64,000 bases of DNA from a virus (IMGVR_UViG_3300046007_014300:1-64000), one strand, 5' to 3'; shown: positions 7,492-16,646, counted from the stretch's first letter. Notes: generated from the sequence alone by a model not told the origin. Numbers and translations are program-made.

Positions 7492-8916
7492 ATGCAGCGG
7501 GTCTTTGGTGCAATTGAGGCCCAACTGGACCGCATCGATGCTCGCCTAGGTGCCCGCAAGGCACGAGCGCCTGGCCAACTGGATCTGTTCGGCGGTGGCG
7601 CCCAAATTGACATGACGATGCCTGGCCAGGCTCCCAACAGCGGCCGGAACAGCCAGAAGCCCCCGGCGGTGGGCCGGGCGGCCCGCGGCGCAACCGCACG
7701 AGAGGGCAAGCCTTGCGGGGATGGTCACATCTCTGCGGGCCTCACCTGCCACAAATCAGGCAGTGCAGCGACACCAGACGCCCAAACACCACCCAAGGGG
7801 CCAGCCTCCGCTCCAGCCACGCCAACAGCAGGGGAGGCGGCCCAGGGCAACACCAGCGCCGAGGCCTCTCCAGGCAGCGGTGCTGCCACCAGCTACGCCA
7901 GCCCAGCAGACCTCAGCTACGAGCTTGCCCTGGATGCCCACAGAGGCACTTCCTTTGACCCGGAGAAACGAGCCAGATCACACCAAGAGGATTACGCCGC
8001 TCATCTAAACAGCCTCTACGCACGACTGCAGGAGTCGGCTGAGTCACCGGAGCAAAGAGCGATCTTGGACGCCGAGATGAAGGCATACAAGGATGGCTAC
8101 ACCAAGCGCTATACCGCCTGGCTGGGCGCAAAAAGCCGGATTGTGAGCCCAATGATCGCCGGGCCCAGCAATTTCCCGGTGCGGCGCATGGAGAAGGCAA
8201 ACCGTGCTGAAGATGTGAGACGGCGCGAGCTGGAGGATTTCACCACCAGGGCCCAAAGCAGCATCTATCGCAAGCTGCAGCGTGGCCGCACTCCAGAGGC
8301 CGCCCACGCCCAGGAGCTGGCCATGGTCGCCCGCAGCATCGATAGAAGCATCACCTGGACAAGGGAAGCGGAATCGGGGCGCACGTTTTACGACCGGTCG
8401 TCAGCGGCGGCCTCGATTTCGGGCAAAATAAGCCGCTTGGCCAAAAACGGCCAGGTGGAGCTAGTGCGTGACCTCCTCGACCACCTAAGAGACCAACAGG
8501 ACACGCTGCGCAAGCCATTGTTCACCCCCAGGCATTCGGTCTGGAACCTGGAGGAGACGGCCCGGCAACAACGGCTGGCAACAACCGCCAAAGCCGCCTC
8601 AGCAAAAGCCGGTGCAGCAGCAGCGGACTACAAAAGCGGTGAGATCGAGCGTGATTTCGACAACAACCGGGTCCGGATCCGGTTCCACAATGGCAAGCCA
8701 TCCGATGCCATCCGCAGCCAGCTGAAAAGATCTGGCTGGCGCTGGAGCCCCAGCAACAGCGCGTGGCAGCGCATGAACACCGAAAACAGCGTCTACGCGG
8801 CCAAGCGCATCCTCAAAGCTGCTGATGAAGAGCAAAAATCCCGTGGTGACAGCATTGAAGCAATCGAAAACAGACTGCTACGGCTGAGTGCAGCTAAATC
8901 AAAAGTTGCATGTTAG
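7492..8916 (+). CDS. Tagged multidomain protein (polyvalent-type)
   Basis: 474 residues. Residues 10-90 are the shared module of this genome: a helix RIDARLGARKARAPGQL, then GGGAQ, PPAVGRAAR and the Cys tag GKPCGDGHISAGLTCHK. The middle is long charged helices. Residues about 393-430 (IRFHNGKPSDAIRSQLK, then GWRWSPSNSAWQRM) match a small domain that recurs in large multidomain proteins of phages and plasmids, in which a short insert precedes a Trp-rich 'xWxR' turn. The same tag, nearly identical in DNA, is carried by the proteins at 18388 and 22161. I infer a virion-delivered accessory protein. Confidence 0.8.
   Translation: MQRVFGAIEAQLDRIDARLGARKARAPGQLDLFGGGAQIDMTMPGQAPNSGRNSQKPPAVGRAARGATAREGKPCGDGHISAGLTCHKSGSAATPDAQTPPKGPASAPATPTAGEAAQGNTSAEASPGSGAATSYASPADLSYELALDAHRGTSFDPEKRARSHQEDYAAHLNSLYARLQESAESPEQRAILDAEMKAYKDGYTKRYTAWLGAKSRIVSPMIAGPSNFPVRRMEKANRAEDVRRRELEDFTTRAQSSIYRKLQRGRTPEAAHAQELAMVARSIDRSITWTREAESGRTFYDRSSAAASISGKISRLAKNGQVELVRDLLDHLRDQQDTLRKPLFTPRHSVWNLEETARQQRLATTAKAASAKAGAAAADYKSGEIERDFDNNRVRIRFHNGKPSDAIRSQLKRSGWRWSPSNSAWQRMNTENSVYAAKRILKAADEEQKSRGDSIEAIENRLLRLSAAKSKVAC
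7525..7755 (+). repeat. Copy 1 of tag-encoding DNA repeat
   Basis: Encodes RIDARLGARKARAPGQL through GKPCGDGHISAGLTCHK. The last 45 bases differ from the copy ending at 20424 at only a few positions, much closer than the surrounding genes. It points to recent duplication or gene conversion of the tag module. Confidence 0.75.
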
Positions 8917-8957
8917 GATTGGGGCGCAATTGACCAGCTTTAGGCCAAAGCAAAAGG

Positions 8958-9338
8958 ATGTCAGACCGACAGACAGGCAGAACCACCGCACAAATGAATG
9001 CTGCCTTACCCGGCGCGGTTTTTGTGTGGCTAAATAGCAACTTGTTCTACCCAAAGGCCCTAGCGGCAAAGTTGGGGCGTGATGACCTGGAGGTGCGCCC
9101 ATTGTCATGGCTTACAGTGCGCAACACGAGGGGACGCAGATTCAATTACTCAGAGGTGGTCGTGGATCATGCTGTCCCGTTTGACAGCGAGCGCTATGCA
9201 GCGCTGAATATCTTGCTCACAACTGGTTGCAAAGTGTATGGAGCAAAAAGAGCCTTTTTGCAGCAAATAAATGATCAGTGTAAATACTCAAGACCGCTGC
9301 CTAGCCAGATACTAAATGAACTTGCCCACCAATTCTAA
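8958..9338 (+). CDS. Small P-loop-like protein
   Basis: 126 residues. The start RQTGRTTAQM resembles the Walker A region of phage proteins with the GRTTxM signature, and SEVVVDHAVPF resembles a Walker B strand. The intervening AVFVWLNSNLFYPKALAAKLG fits the alternating strand-helix pattern of a nucleotide-binding core. At this size it would be a minimal or degenerate ATPase. It lies between a tagged accessory gene and two small genes that lead to an HNH nuclease. Function unknown. Confidence 0.65.
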   Translation: MSDRQTGRTTAQMNAALPGAVFVWLNSNLFYPKALAAKLGRDDLEVRPLSWLTVRNTRGRRFNYSEVVVDHAVPFDSERYAALNILLTTGCKVYGAKRAFLQQINDQCKYSRPLPSQILNELAHQF

Positions 9339-9662
9339 ATGAACCCCAACTGGCGCCAGTTTGCGGCCATCGCTTTCGATCCCACGGTGGCTGCAGTGAT
9401 CAAAGCGTTGGCGCTCGAAGTGCCCCCCGAAGGGCGGCCTGTGGCGTTTGCCGGTGCGGACGCATTCATGGCGGCCCGCACCACAGAAGGGAAATGGGTG
9501 GTGCTCGATCATGGCGGCAGCCGGTTTGTCGATGGCCCCGCCGAGGTGCGCAAGGCGGCCAAGCTGGCCGCCGGCACCCCCCACGGCGACGCCCTGCGCC
9601 AGTGGCTGGGGTGGTGGGGCTGGGTGCCAGCGGCCAAGGCCAAACCTCAATCAGGCGGCTAG
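9339..9662 (+). CDS. Hypothetical 107-residue protein
   Basis: Starts at the ATG immediately after the previous stop. The sequence shows a helical N-terminus (NWRQFAAIAFDPTVAAVIKALAL) and a beta-rich middle (GKWVVLDHGGSRFVDGPAEV), with a Trp-rich WLGWWGWVP near the end. No family recognised. Abutting gene order (8958, 9339, 9669) implies one transcript. Confidence 0.6.
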   Translation: MNPNWRQFAAIAFDPTVAAVIKALALEVPPEGRPVAFAGADAFMAARTTEGKWVVLDHGGSRFVDGPAEVRKAAKLAAGTPHGDALRQWLGWWGWVPAAKAKPQSGG

Positions 9663-9668
9663 GACGCC

Positions 9669-9965
9669 ATGGCACCAGTGGATTGGAGCAAATATCCAGA
9701 CGACTGGAAAGAGATCGCCCTCAATGTGAAGCGCCAATCGGACTGGGCCTGCGAAGGCTGCAAAACCCAGTGCCGGCGCCCCGGGGAGCCGTTTGTCACC
9801 CACCGGCTGACACTCACGGTCGCTCACATCAACCACATCGAGCACGACTGCCGGCCCGAGAACCTGGTGGCCCTATGCGCACCCTGCCACCTGCGCTATG
9901 ACGGTGAGAGGCGCCGGCTGCAAAAGCGAGCGCTGGCACGCATTCAAAACGTAAAACAAACCTAA
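9669..9965 (+). CDS. HNH endonuclease
   Basis: 98 residues. It carries CEGC, the catalytic AHINHIEHD with the His pair, the Asn in RPENLVALC and a second CAPC pair, so the beta-beta-alpha-metal fold with a structural zinc is complete. Small HNH proteins near terminase genes often assist cos cleavage or packaging in long-tailed phages; it may alternatively be a free-standing homing enzyme. Its 3' end overlaps the convergent sigma-factor gene by 4 bases. Confidence 0.88.
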   Translation: MAPVDWSKYPDDWKEIALNVKRQSDWACEGCKTQCRRPGEPFVTHRLTLTVAHINHIEHDCRPENLVALCAPCHLRYDGERRRLQKRALARIQNVKQT

Positions 9966-10858
9966 AATAATGATTCCTGAATGACTTGCTCACCATCGTC
10001 GATCATGGCCATGCGACGCAGCTTGCCCATTGCCTTGTTGACGATGTTGGAAACCCGATCAGCAGTTGTATCAAGCATCCTGGCGATTTCTGTTTTAGGC
10101 AATTCATTTAGATACAACAGCTCAATTATTTCGGTTTCTTCATCTGATAGAAAAGGGAGCATTGCCGCCAGCCTCTCAAGCTGAAGAGCATTTTCCAGCC
10201 GATCTTCCTCAATATCGACGCGGCTTTTGGGGCATGGCAAGACCTCTTCTAGGCAGCGCTTCTCATCAGGCAACAGGACTGATGTGCTGCCGCATTTTTT
10301 GGCGCGAGCCCCTATCCGAATGCGTTCCAACTGTTCCATACTTTTTAGCCCTGAAATCTCCAGCAACTCAGCATCCGTAAGCCGATTTGGACTGGATGCG
10401 ATATGGCGCTCGACCCTGAACAGCACCTCCAGCACATTGGTCGGGATGCGAATCGTATCCGCAGTTTCTGCCAGGGCGCGATACATCGCCTGTCGCACCC
10501 ACCAATAGGCATAAGTGCCCAGGGTATAACCCTTGGTCGGATCGAACATCTCGACCCCGCGCTGCAAGCCGATTGCCCCCTCCTGGATCAGATCCTCAAG
10601 GGGGAGGCCCATCCGGCAATACTTTTTGGCGACGGTGACGCACATCCTCATGTTTCCTGTCACCAACCGGTCTCGTGCCCGCATGCCTGCTCGCCGTATT
10701 GCCCCCGGCGCCGCGTCAGGGCCGCCAGGCCAATCCAGCCACTCTCGAACCTGCTGGCCCCTGAGCAGCTGCTCGGTCTTGTTTGGGATCGGATACCGGC
10801 CGAAATCGGCCAGCATGGCGCCGACCATTGATGATCTCTCGCCTGACCTGCTGGCCAT
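9962..10858 (-). CDS. Phage-borne sigma-70-family factor
   Basis: Up to 298 residues. A region-1.2-like start ([20 protein letters not shown]), region 2 with [17 protein letters not shown] (about 89-105) and [10 protein letters not shown] (promoter melting), region 3, and a region 4 HTH ([20 protein letters not shown]) are all present. This plan is that of cyanobacterial primary/group 2 sigma factors, which bind core RNA polymerase and recognise -10 and -35 boxes. In-frame starts exist at 10858, 10828 and 10816; 10828 has a purine-rich upstream stretch. It is divergent from the portal operon and probably redirects host polymerase to phage genes. Confidence 0.9.
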   Translation of the reverse strand: MASRSGERSSMVGAMLADFGRYPIPNKTEQLLRGQQVREWLDWPGGPDAAPGAIRRAGMRARDRLVTGNMRMCVTVAKKYCRMGLPLEDLIQEGAIGLQRGVEMFDPTKGYTLGTYAYWWVRQAMYRALAETADTIRIPTNVLEVLFRVERHIASSPNRLTDAELLEISGLKSMEQLERIRIGARAKKCGSTSVLLPDEKRCLEEVLPCPKSRVDIEEDRLENALQLERLAAMLPFLSDEETEIIELLYLNELPKTEIARMLDTTADRVSNIVNKAMGKLRRMAMIDDGEQVIQESLF

Positions 10859-10994
10859 GGCCCCGCATCGCCGATGGTCGCCGCAAGCCTACCGTCCATC
10901 CCGTCCAGGATTGGCGATGAAGTGCCCAGGCATTCAGGAGAATGGACGGGCGGCCTTAACCTGATCGAGCGCCTTTCGTAAAAGAGCAGGGATT
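10859..10994. promoter_or_regulatory. Divergent intergenic region, sigma factor / head operon
   Basis: 136 bases between the minus-strand sigma gene and the plus-strand portal gene. It must hold the sigma promoter and probably the head-operon promoter. I see no confident -35/-10 pair, which would be expected if the phage's own sigma reads an unusual promoter. The GCAGGGA stretch just before 10995 can serve as ribosome binding site for the portal. Confidence 0.4.
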
Positions 10995-13001
10995 TTGGCT
11001 ACCGACGGAATCGCTTTTGAGGAACGGTTTGACGGGGTATTGGTTAACACCCTGACCAGAATGGGCACCAGTCAGGACAAGGAGCGATACACCGGTGTTG
11101 CAGCGCCGGAAATTCTGCAACCCGCTGACCTGGACGCTTTATACATAAACAACTGGCTCTGCCGGCGCATTGTCGACATCATCCCGCAGGAGACCACCAG
11201 GGCGGGCTGGGCCCTGACCCTGGGCACGGAAACCACCGATGCTGAGAAAAAGCGGTTTGATCGGCTGGTTGCGGTTGGCGAAGACATGGGGATCCGCACC
11301 CATGTCAAGAAAGCCATGCGGCAGTCTCGCCTTCATGGTGGCGCGGCGATCATCATGATTTTGGACGACAACACTCCCATCGATGAGCCTGTCAACCTCA
11401 AGAAGCTACGGGCCATCAAGGGGCTACATGCCATGGATTGCCAACGGATTTGGCCGGCAGCGGGCTGGAGCGGTGTAGGCGAACCTGACCTTTATCAAAT
11501 GCAAATCAATCGAGATGAAGATTTGCGGAAGATTGGGATGAAAGATCAATTACTGCATGTGCCTATCCATCGCTCAAGGCTGCTGCGTTTTGAAGGGGAC
11601 GATGCTCCGTACAGCTACAAAAGTCACTTTAAGTGGTGGGGCATATCCGTATTGCAGTCCGTTTGGAATGTATTCAAGCGCTATGAAACAGGCCAAGCAT
11701 CAGCCGCCAACATCCTTAACGATTTCAGCCTTTATGTGCAAAAAATCAAGGGTTTAAAAGGCATGGTTGAGCAAGGGAAAGGCGACTTTGTGGCCAATCG
11801 GTTGTCACTGAACGCGCTGATGCGTTCAGTGATCGGCGGGATCGCCCTGGACGCTGATGGCGAGGAGGCCTCGTTTCTGACCCGTTCGGCCGCCGGGGTC
11901 GATTCGATCATCGAAAGACTCAAGGATGAGGTGCAGGGGGCAAGCCGGATCCCCCATACCAAGCTTTGGGGCAGCTCCCCATCGGGGTTAGGGGCCACTG
12001 GGCAGTCCGAGAAGTCGGATTTTGCGCAGGAAGTTCACATGCTCCAGGAGGACCACCTGGATCGGGCGCTGCGGCAGTACTACGAAACCCTGGCCGCCTG
12101 CTCAACCAATCGGGCAGCAATGGAATTGCCGGAGGATTGGCAGATTGATTTTCACAGCACCATCACCCTTTCCGACCTGGAAGAGGCCGAGCTACGGGGC
12201 AAGGTGGCAACGGCCGACAGCCAGAACATCCAGTCAGGTGTGTTGCAGCCCAACGAAGTGGCCTTGGCGCGTTTTGGCGGGGCCAAGTTCTCGATGGAAA
12301 CCACCCTGCTGGACCGCGAGAAGAATGGCGCGATCAAACAGGATCCCCAAAACCTGCCACCACCCACTTTTGGTGGTGACCTGGCCACTCTGCCCGGCGA
12401 GGCCATTGGCCAGGGCCAGGGCCAGCAGCAGGCCCCCCGGGGGGACAGCGGGGACGAACGCGACGACGGTTGCTGCCGCCCCTGCGACGCCGCCACCGCC
12501 AGGGGGAAGCCCGCCACCTGCAACGACGGCGCCGTCGACGGCCAGCAGCAGGCCGATGACCAGCTGGAGGGGTCGTTGCAGGTGGAGGGCTTTCCCCTCC
12601 AGCAAGCGGCGGCCGCCGAGGCCCACGCCAAGGCGATCGCCAGGGCAATCGCGCAGGACAAGCGCCGCAAGGGCCGCGGCCGGCGGCCCGGGGTACGGGC
12701 GGACGGCAGCCGGGTGACCGGTCGGAGGGTGGTGGCCGGCGTGCCAGTTGACGTCCGCATCGATGGCAGCGCCACCCTGGTCGGACCCTACGGGCAGGCC
12801 CTGGCTCTCGAAGCGGCAGTGGGCTTTGACTGCAGCGGGCTATGGGAGGTGCTCAGCCCAGCCGGCCAATGGACCGCCGTGGTGGGAGTGGAAGACCAGG
12901 CCATGGTGGTGGCCGCCGCCGGCCCGGGTGCCCGGGTGCGCCGCCTCGATGGCATCGACTTGCTGGCGATGGGGGTCCGATGCGACAGCTATGAGCCATG
13001 A
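10995..13001 (+). CDS. Portal protein (DUF1073 type) with C-terminal extension
   Basis: 668 residues from a TTG start. The first 430 residues fit the DUF1073 portal family: NTLTRMGTSQDKERYTG, LDALYINNWLCRRIVDIIP, and the clip/crown region with LWGSSPSGLGATGQSE. The portal is the dodecameric ring at the head vertex through which DNA enters and leaves. From about residue 430 it has an extra 240 residues: a Gln/Gly-rich linker, a Cys cluster (CCRPCD, then GKPATC), a basic helix and a small beta domain ending VRCDSYEP. That extension is longer than expected for the family. Its stop overlaps the MuF gene start. Confidence 0.88.
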   Translation: MATDGIAFEERFDGVLVNTLTRMGTSQDKERYTGVAAPEILQPADLDALYINNWLCRRIVDIIPQETTRAGWALTLGTETTDAEKKRFDRLVAVGEDMGIRTHVKKAMRQSRLHGGAAIIMILDDNTPIDEPVNLKKLRAIKGLHAMDCQRIWPAAGWSGVGEPDLYQMQINRDEDLRKIGMKDQLLHVPIHRSRLLRFEGDDAPYSYKSHFKWWGISVLQSVWNVFKRYETGQASAANILNDFSLYVQKIKGLKGMVEQGKGDFVANRLSLNALMRSVIGGIALDADGEEASFLTRSAAGVDSIIERLKDEVQGASRIPHTKLWGSSPSGLGATGQSEKSDFAQEVHMLQEDHLDRALRQYYETLAACSTNRAAMELPEDWQIDFHSTITLSDLEEAELRGKVATADSQNIQSGVLQPNEVALARFGGAKFSMETTLLDREKNGAIKQDPQNLPPPTFGGDLATLPGEAIGQGQGQQQAPRGDSGDERDDGCCRPCDAATARGKPATCNDGAVDGQQQADDQLEGSLQVEGFPLQQAAAAEAHAKAIARAIAQDKRRKGRGRRPGVRADGSRVTGRRVVAGVPVDVRIDGSATLVGPYGQALALEAAVGFDCSGLWEVLSPAGQWTAVVGVEDQAMVVAAAGPGARVRRLDGIDLLAMGVRCDSYEP

Positions 13002-14389
13002 GCATTGACCGTCGGCTGGAGCTCCAGCAGCGGCTAAGCGACGAACTGCGGGGCCTGGAGGATGAAGCGATCGGGCGGATCGGTCGCGTCTTCGAGGGGG
13101 CCCTGCGGGAAACGGTCGCACGCATTTTTGCGCAGCTCGATGGCATCGCCGCCCAACCCGCCTATGACCCAAAGACCACCCCAGGGGCGTTTTTGGGATC
13201 CACCCCCGAGGGGCAGGTATCCATCGATCCGGGTTTGAAGAATCAAGCCCAGCTGATCCTGCAGGGGCAGCTGCTCCAAGATCTGCGCCAGATCGTCGAT
13301 TCGATGCAGCTCTCCCCCCGGCGGATAGAGCGGCTGGAGGCAGAACTGAAAGCCCTGTTCGATCGGGCCCAGGGACTGGGCAGCGAATATGCCCTCCAGA
13401 TCACCGGGGCAGAACTCGAGCCCTCCCTGGCGGTGCTCTCCCCTGAGGGGCAGATCGAGCGGCTGCCAGGCCAAGGCCAAGGCCAGGGCCCCGCACCGAT
13501 CGAGATGCCATCGGCGCCAGATCGGGGGTACCAGGGTGGGCAACGGTTGAGCCGGCTCTTCGATCTCAGCGGTGCGGTGATCGCGGCGGAACGCGATTTC
13601 AAGAGCCTGTCCGAGAACTACGCCAAAGAACGTGATGCGGCCTCCGATGAGCACGTCAGGGCGTCAAAGGCTTACTACGCCAAGTGGTGGGCTGAATGGG
13701 GGGAATCGGTGTCATTTGAGACGGCGCGCCAGATGGCCCAGGGCCCCGATCCCCGGGCGCTGAAGGCCAAGCTGCGGGAGAGGATCCCAACCATCAACGA
13801 GGCCTTCAAAAACCGGGCGGAAACGATCGCCCGCACCGAAACCTTGATGGCATCTGGCGAGGCCCAAGAGCGGATCTACCGCCGGCTGCGGGTTGGCTTT
13901 GTGCAATACCTGGCGACGCTTGATGACCGCACCTGCGAGTTCTGTGCGCCCCGATCCGGCTGCATCTACTGGATTGGTGGGGTGAGAACCCCGATCCATC
14001 CGAACTGCCGCTGCGGCGAGAGCCCGATCACCTTGGAATCGCTGGTGATCCAGAACAGCATGGCGAAATCGCCGGAGCAGACCTGGGAGGCCGAGTTCCA
14101 GGCCCATGCGGCGGCCACCATGGCCTATTTCCGGGCGGCCGCCGGCGCCGATGCGGTGCCCCGGCCGGTCGGTGGGCCCGGGGACATGCGGGGCACGTCT
14201 GCTGACTACCCCTTGATGGAGCGCAAGGGCCTGCCGCAAAGCGTGGCAAGGAAAGCCTTGAGCCAAGATGACCCACTGAACCAGGCCGCGCGCGATTGGC
14301 CAGCTGGTGACCCGGTGTGGTGCCCGCGGCGAGGATGGCTGGACCAGCAGGCCAGGGCGGCCTATGAGGCAATTTTGAGATCGGTTTGA
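12998..14389 (+). CDS. MuF-like head morphogenesis protein
   Basis: 463 residues, start overlapping the portal stop. The C-terminal half carries the phage Mu gpF motif set: AETIARTETLMASGEA (about 273-288), DDRTCEFCAPRSG and HPNCRC (about 333), a metal-binding Cys/His core. MuF proteins associate with the portal and are injected or retained in the capsid; in many phages they carry fused effector domains. Here the remaining parts are coiled-coil (1-130) and a Gln/Gly linker. No toxin domain is recognisable at the C-terminus. Confidence 0.9.
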   Translation: MSIDRRLELQQRLSDELRGLEDEAIGRIGRVFEGALRETVARIFAQLDGIAAQPAYDPKTTPGAFLGSTPEGQVSIDPGLKNQAQLILQGQLLQDLRQIVDSMQLSPRRIERLEAELKALFDRAQGLGSEYALQITGAELEPSLAVLSPEGQIERLPGQGQGQGPAPIEMPSAPDRGYQGGQRLSRLFDLSGAVIAAERDFKSLSENYAKERDAASDEHVRASKAYYAKWWAEWGESVSFETARQMAQGPDPRALKAKLRERIPTINEAFKNRAETIARTETLMASGEAQERIYRRLRVGFVQYLATLDDRTCEFCAPRSGCIYWIGGVRTPIHPNCRCGESPITLESLVIQNSMAKSPEQTWEAEFQAHAAATMAYFRAAAGADAVPRPVGGPGDMRGTSADYPLMERKGLPQSVARKALSQDDPLNQAARDWPAGDPVWCPRRGWLDQQARAAYEAILRSV

Positions 14390-14400
14390 TCAAGTACCCG

Positions 14401-14652
14401 TCAAGTACCTATCGCTTGAAGAGCAGCATTAGCTCGCTCAATCCATTCCAGTGCATGTGGTACGCAACCTGAGCCGTGAATTGGGCACTCTGGTATAGCC
14501 CTGAAAACTTGTTCGCGGTTTTCAAGCAGCCTATCGGTAATGTCCAGTTGTTCACGCAGGTACAGCGCGCAACGGTGCTGGCCACTTGTACCCCTTTGCC
14601 ATTGATAATTGCAAGTGCTGCATTCCATAAACTTGGAGGAATCGGGTGTCAT
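14401..14652 (-). CDS. Hypothetical Cys-containing protein
   Basis: 83 residues from the ATG at 14652, which overlaps the stop of the upstream minus-strand gene (ATGA). CSTCNYQW with later HRC suggests one zinc site; a second pair is ECPIHGSGC. The rest is helical. It belongs to a minus-strand group of small genes inserted between the MuF gene and the large tagged genes. Function unknown. Confidence 0.6.
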   Translation of the reverse strand: MTPDSSKFMECSTCNYQWQRGTSGQHRCALYLREQLDITDRLLENREQVFRAIPECPIHGSGCVPHALEWIERANAALQAIGT

Positions 14653-14840
14653 TGGGCCTCGTTGGGAGATTGAACCAACCCTGCCCACGGGCATAACGGG
14701 CAGCCGTGCTCTCCGTCGTCGCAGCCGTCTTCAATTGGATCGATCCCGCGAACTAACAGGCCATGGGCGATAGCAGCATCAAGGCAGCGCTCTTCATTGC
14801 CTTGCTCGTGGGAGTCAACATTGTCAGCGGGTTCAATCAT
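14649..14840 (-). CDS. Hypothetical 63-residue protein
   Basis: Small acidic protein (MIEPADNVDSHEQGNEERCLD...) with a Cys-rich end CDDGEHGCPLCPW. It shares an ATGA junction with the following gene, which supports real translation. No family recognised. Confidence 0.5.
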   Translation of the reverse strand: MIEPADNVDSHEQGNEERCLDAAIAHGLLVRGIDPIEDGCDDGEHGCPLCPWAGLVQSPNEAQ

Positions 14841-14876
14841 GGGCCTTTTTTGTTGAGTAATTAGCGGTGGGTACGA

Positions 14877-15131
14877 TCATGAATGGGCTGTGAGTTGGGC
14901 ACGGATAGCCAGCATTTCGGAGCCAAGCGGGCACCAGTCTGGAGTTGTCCAAGATGTATCGCCTACCTCGCGTCTAGCCTTTAAAATCCCCCAACCGTGC
15001 GAAGGATGAGTGCAGTAAATATAAAGTCCGCTATCACCTTGGTGGCAGTAGTAATGTTTTGAGCAGTATCGACACCCATTGCAGGATGCAGATATGTGAA
15101 GACTGGGTCCATCTCGTAAATCTGGTTCCAT
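14877..15131 (-). CDS. Hypothetical Cys-rich protein
   Basis: 84 residues with many Cys: CNGCRYCSKHYYCHQGDSG, then YCTHPSHGWG and TTPDWCPL. The PDWCP ending is common in small phage proteins of unknown role and suggests a compact zinc-binding fold. It sits 4 bases downstream of the LexA-like regulator and is likely co-transcribed with it. Confidence 0.65.
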   Translation of the reverse strand: MEPDLRDGPSLHISASCNGCRYCSKHYYCHQGDSGLYIYCTHPSHGWGILKARREVGDTSWTTPDWCPLGSEMLAIRAQLTAHS

Positions 15132-15135
15132 GCTG

Positions 15136-15399
15136 TTAGGTACAAGTATGGGTCAGGTCAGTTACAGCTTCTGCTGCACCGTGTTCCGTAAATCGCAGCG
15201 ATCGGTGACCATGGGGTTGCCAGGTCACCCAGCCCTTTTTCTTCAGCTGGGTCAAATGCTGGTAAATGCTACTCACGGTGGCAATTTCAAGAGCCTGCGC
15301 GAGCTCTTTTAGAGTTGGAGACTGGCCGTGGAGATTCTGGTGTTTGAGGATTGCCAGGGCGACATCGTGCTGGCGGCGGGTTGGTTGCTGTAGTGCCAT
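15136..15399 (-). CDS. LexA-type winged-helix DNA-binding protein
   Basis: 87 residues from the ATG at 15399; the longer frame upstream is Cys-rich and unlike coding sequence. TRRQHDVALAILKHQNLHG, SPTLKELAQALEI, SSIYQHLTQLKKKGW and the wing VTWQPHGHRSLRF match the N-terminal DNA-binding domain of LexA. The Ser/Lys autopeptidase half of LexA is absent, so RecA-stimulated self-cleavage is not possible; regulation would be by abundance or a partner. It may control the phage's lysogeny or this minus-strand cluster. It is one of the candidates for binding the 18-bp palindromes. Confidence 0.85.
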   Translation of the reverse strand: MALQQPTRRQHDVALAILKHQNLHGQSPTLKELAQALEIATVSSIYQHLTQLKKKGWVTWQPHGHRSLRFTEHGAAEAVTDLTHTCT

Positions 15400-15502
15400 A
15401 AACAAAGTTTCAAACCGCCCACATATTGTACAGGAACATGAATGGCAAAAAAAAGAGCCGCAATGCGACTCTTGGACAATTTCATGTTTGTGCAAAACCT
15501 GT

Positions 15503-15796
15503 TCAGCTGGGTGCCCCAGGAACAGCATCCAGAATTGCATTGATGGCGGCATCCTCCTCAGCATCCTCTGCAACCACAGATTGCAGTTCGGTCACTTTGG
15601 CGTTGGCTGCATCGGCAGCTTCTTGCGCGACAGTTGCGGCAGCTTGTGCGACAGCAATCGTTTCGGCATCGGCAGCATCGTTGGCCAGGGCAGCGGCTAA
15701 GGATGCTTTGGTTTCAGCCAATTCGCTTTTCAAAGCGGCTTCACCACTTTGAAGAAACTGAATGACAGCGTTTACGCGATTAACAAGAGCGGACAT
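15503..15796 (-). CDS. Coiled-coil Ala-rich protein
   Basis: 97 residues from the ATG at 15796 (longer starts are possible up to 15862). A short hydrophobic start is followed by a long Ala/Glu-rich heptad pattern (ELAETKASLAAALAND..., ETIAVAQAAATVAQEAADAAN), typical of a rod-like coiled coil. Similar small proteins occur near phage head and neck genes, but no function can be assigned. Confidence 0.65.
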   Translation of the reverse strand: MSALVNRVNAVIQFLQSGEAALKSELAETKASLAAALANDAADAETIAVAQAAATVAQEAADAANAKVTELQSVVAEDAEEDAAINAILDAVPGAPS

Positions 15797-15921
15797 GGTT
15801 TTAAGCAAACAAAGGGAACGTTGGTTCATTGCAGTAATGAACCGGTAGAAAGCAAAGTCCATTTACTGGGACCCAGAAGCAGCACGGATGCGCTGCAACA
15901 CCATGCTAGGCCAAGAAATCG

Positions 15922-16554
15922 CTAGACCGGATTGGAACGCTTTAGTGCCTCCATTAACTGATTGGTTCGCCACTGCAACCACTTGGCCTCATCTTGTAAT
16001 TGTTGTTCTTCTGTGGGGAACATAACAGCCATGGTTTGGCGACCCTCGCCGCTGATAAGCGCTGTGAGATGCTTGGAGAAATAAAAGCCTCCATTGCTAT
16101 CTATCAAGCCCACATACTGCCATGGCTGGCTATCCTTCATTCCGCCTATGCCCACTGGATTAACGCTTACCGCGTCTTCGGAACGACGCTTGACAAACAC
16201 CCAACGGCAAACAGCATGCAGCTGAGCTGGCTCACCAGGAGCCACTTCAAACTCTGGGGGGGTTGTGACTCGAATGTGCACAGTTTCGTAAGTTGGCTGC
16301 GACAACAACCAGGCCCAGGGCCCAGCCAGTATCTGAGGCCGCAACTGCCCACTGATTTCCATGGCCAGATAACGCAGCCAGCCCGACTGGGCTTGGGTCA
16401 AGCCTCGTCGCTGTGTGGCCAGCTGCAGGGCAAAGTCCCCAACGTTTTGATTGGCGCGATCGGCGTCAATCACGATCTTGCGAGCTTCGGCGTCAGTAAG
16501 ATCGCATTCGAACTCAATGATGCAGCCGTTCTTTTTATGCAGTTGGATTAGCAT
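15922..16554 (-). CDS. Hypothetical 210-residue protein
   Basis: A good coding frame with mixed alpha/beta character: MLIQLHKKNGCIIEFECDLTDAEARKIVIDADRAN at the start, a central beta region (YETVHIRVTTPPEFEVAPGEPAQ) and a helical C-terminus. I recognise no family. It sits in the minus-strand insert between head genes, which suggests accessory or lysogeny-expressed function. Confidence 0.7.
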   Translation of the reverse strand: MLIQLHKKNGCIIEFECDLTDAEARKIVIDADRANQNVGDFALQLATQRRGLTQAQSGWLRYLAMEISGQLRPQILAGPWAWLLSQPTYETVHIRVTTPPEFEVAPGEPAQLHAVCRWVFVKRRSEDAVSVNPVGIGGMKDSQPWQYVGLIDSNGGFYFSKHLTALISGEGRQTMAVMFPTEEQQLQDEAKWLQWRTNQLMEALKRSNPV

Positions 16555-16646
16555 TGGTTCTCAAAGATAAGGGCGCCAAGGCTTCCCTTGGCGCCATGGG
16601 AAAGAAGAAAAATCAGCCTGAGACACCAAATAGCTTTCCATAAAAC

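Noticed and set aside
12334-12648. Minus-strand Arg-rich frames under the portal extension
   Set aside because: Antisense of the GC-rich linker of the portal gene; low-complexity Arg/Pro pattern.
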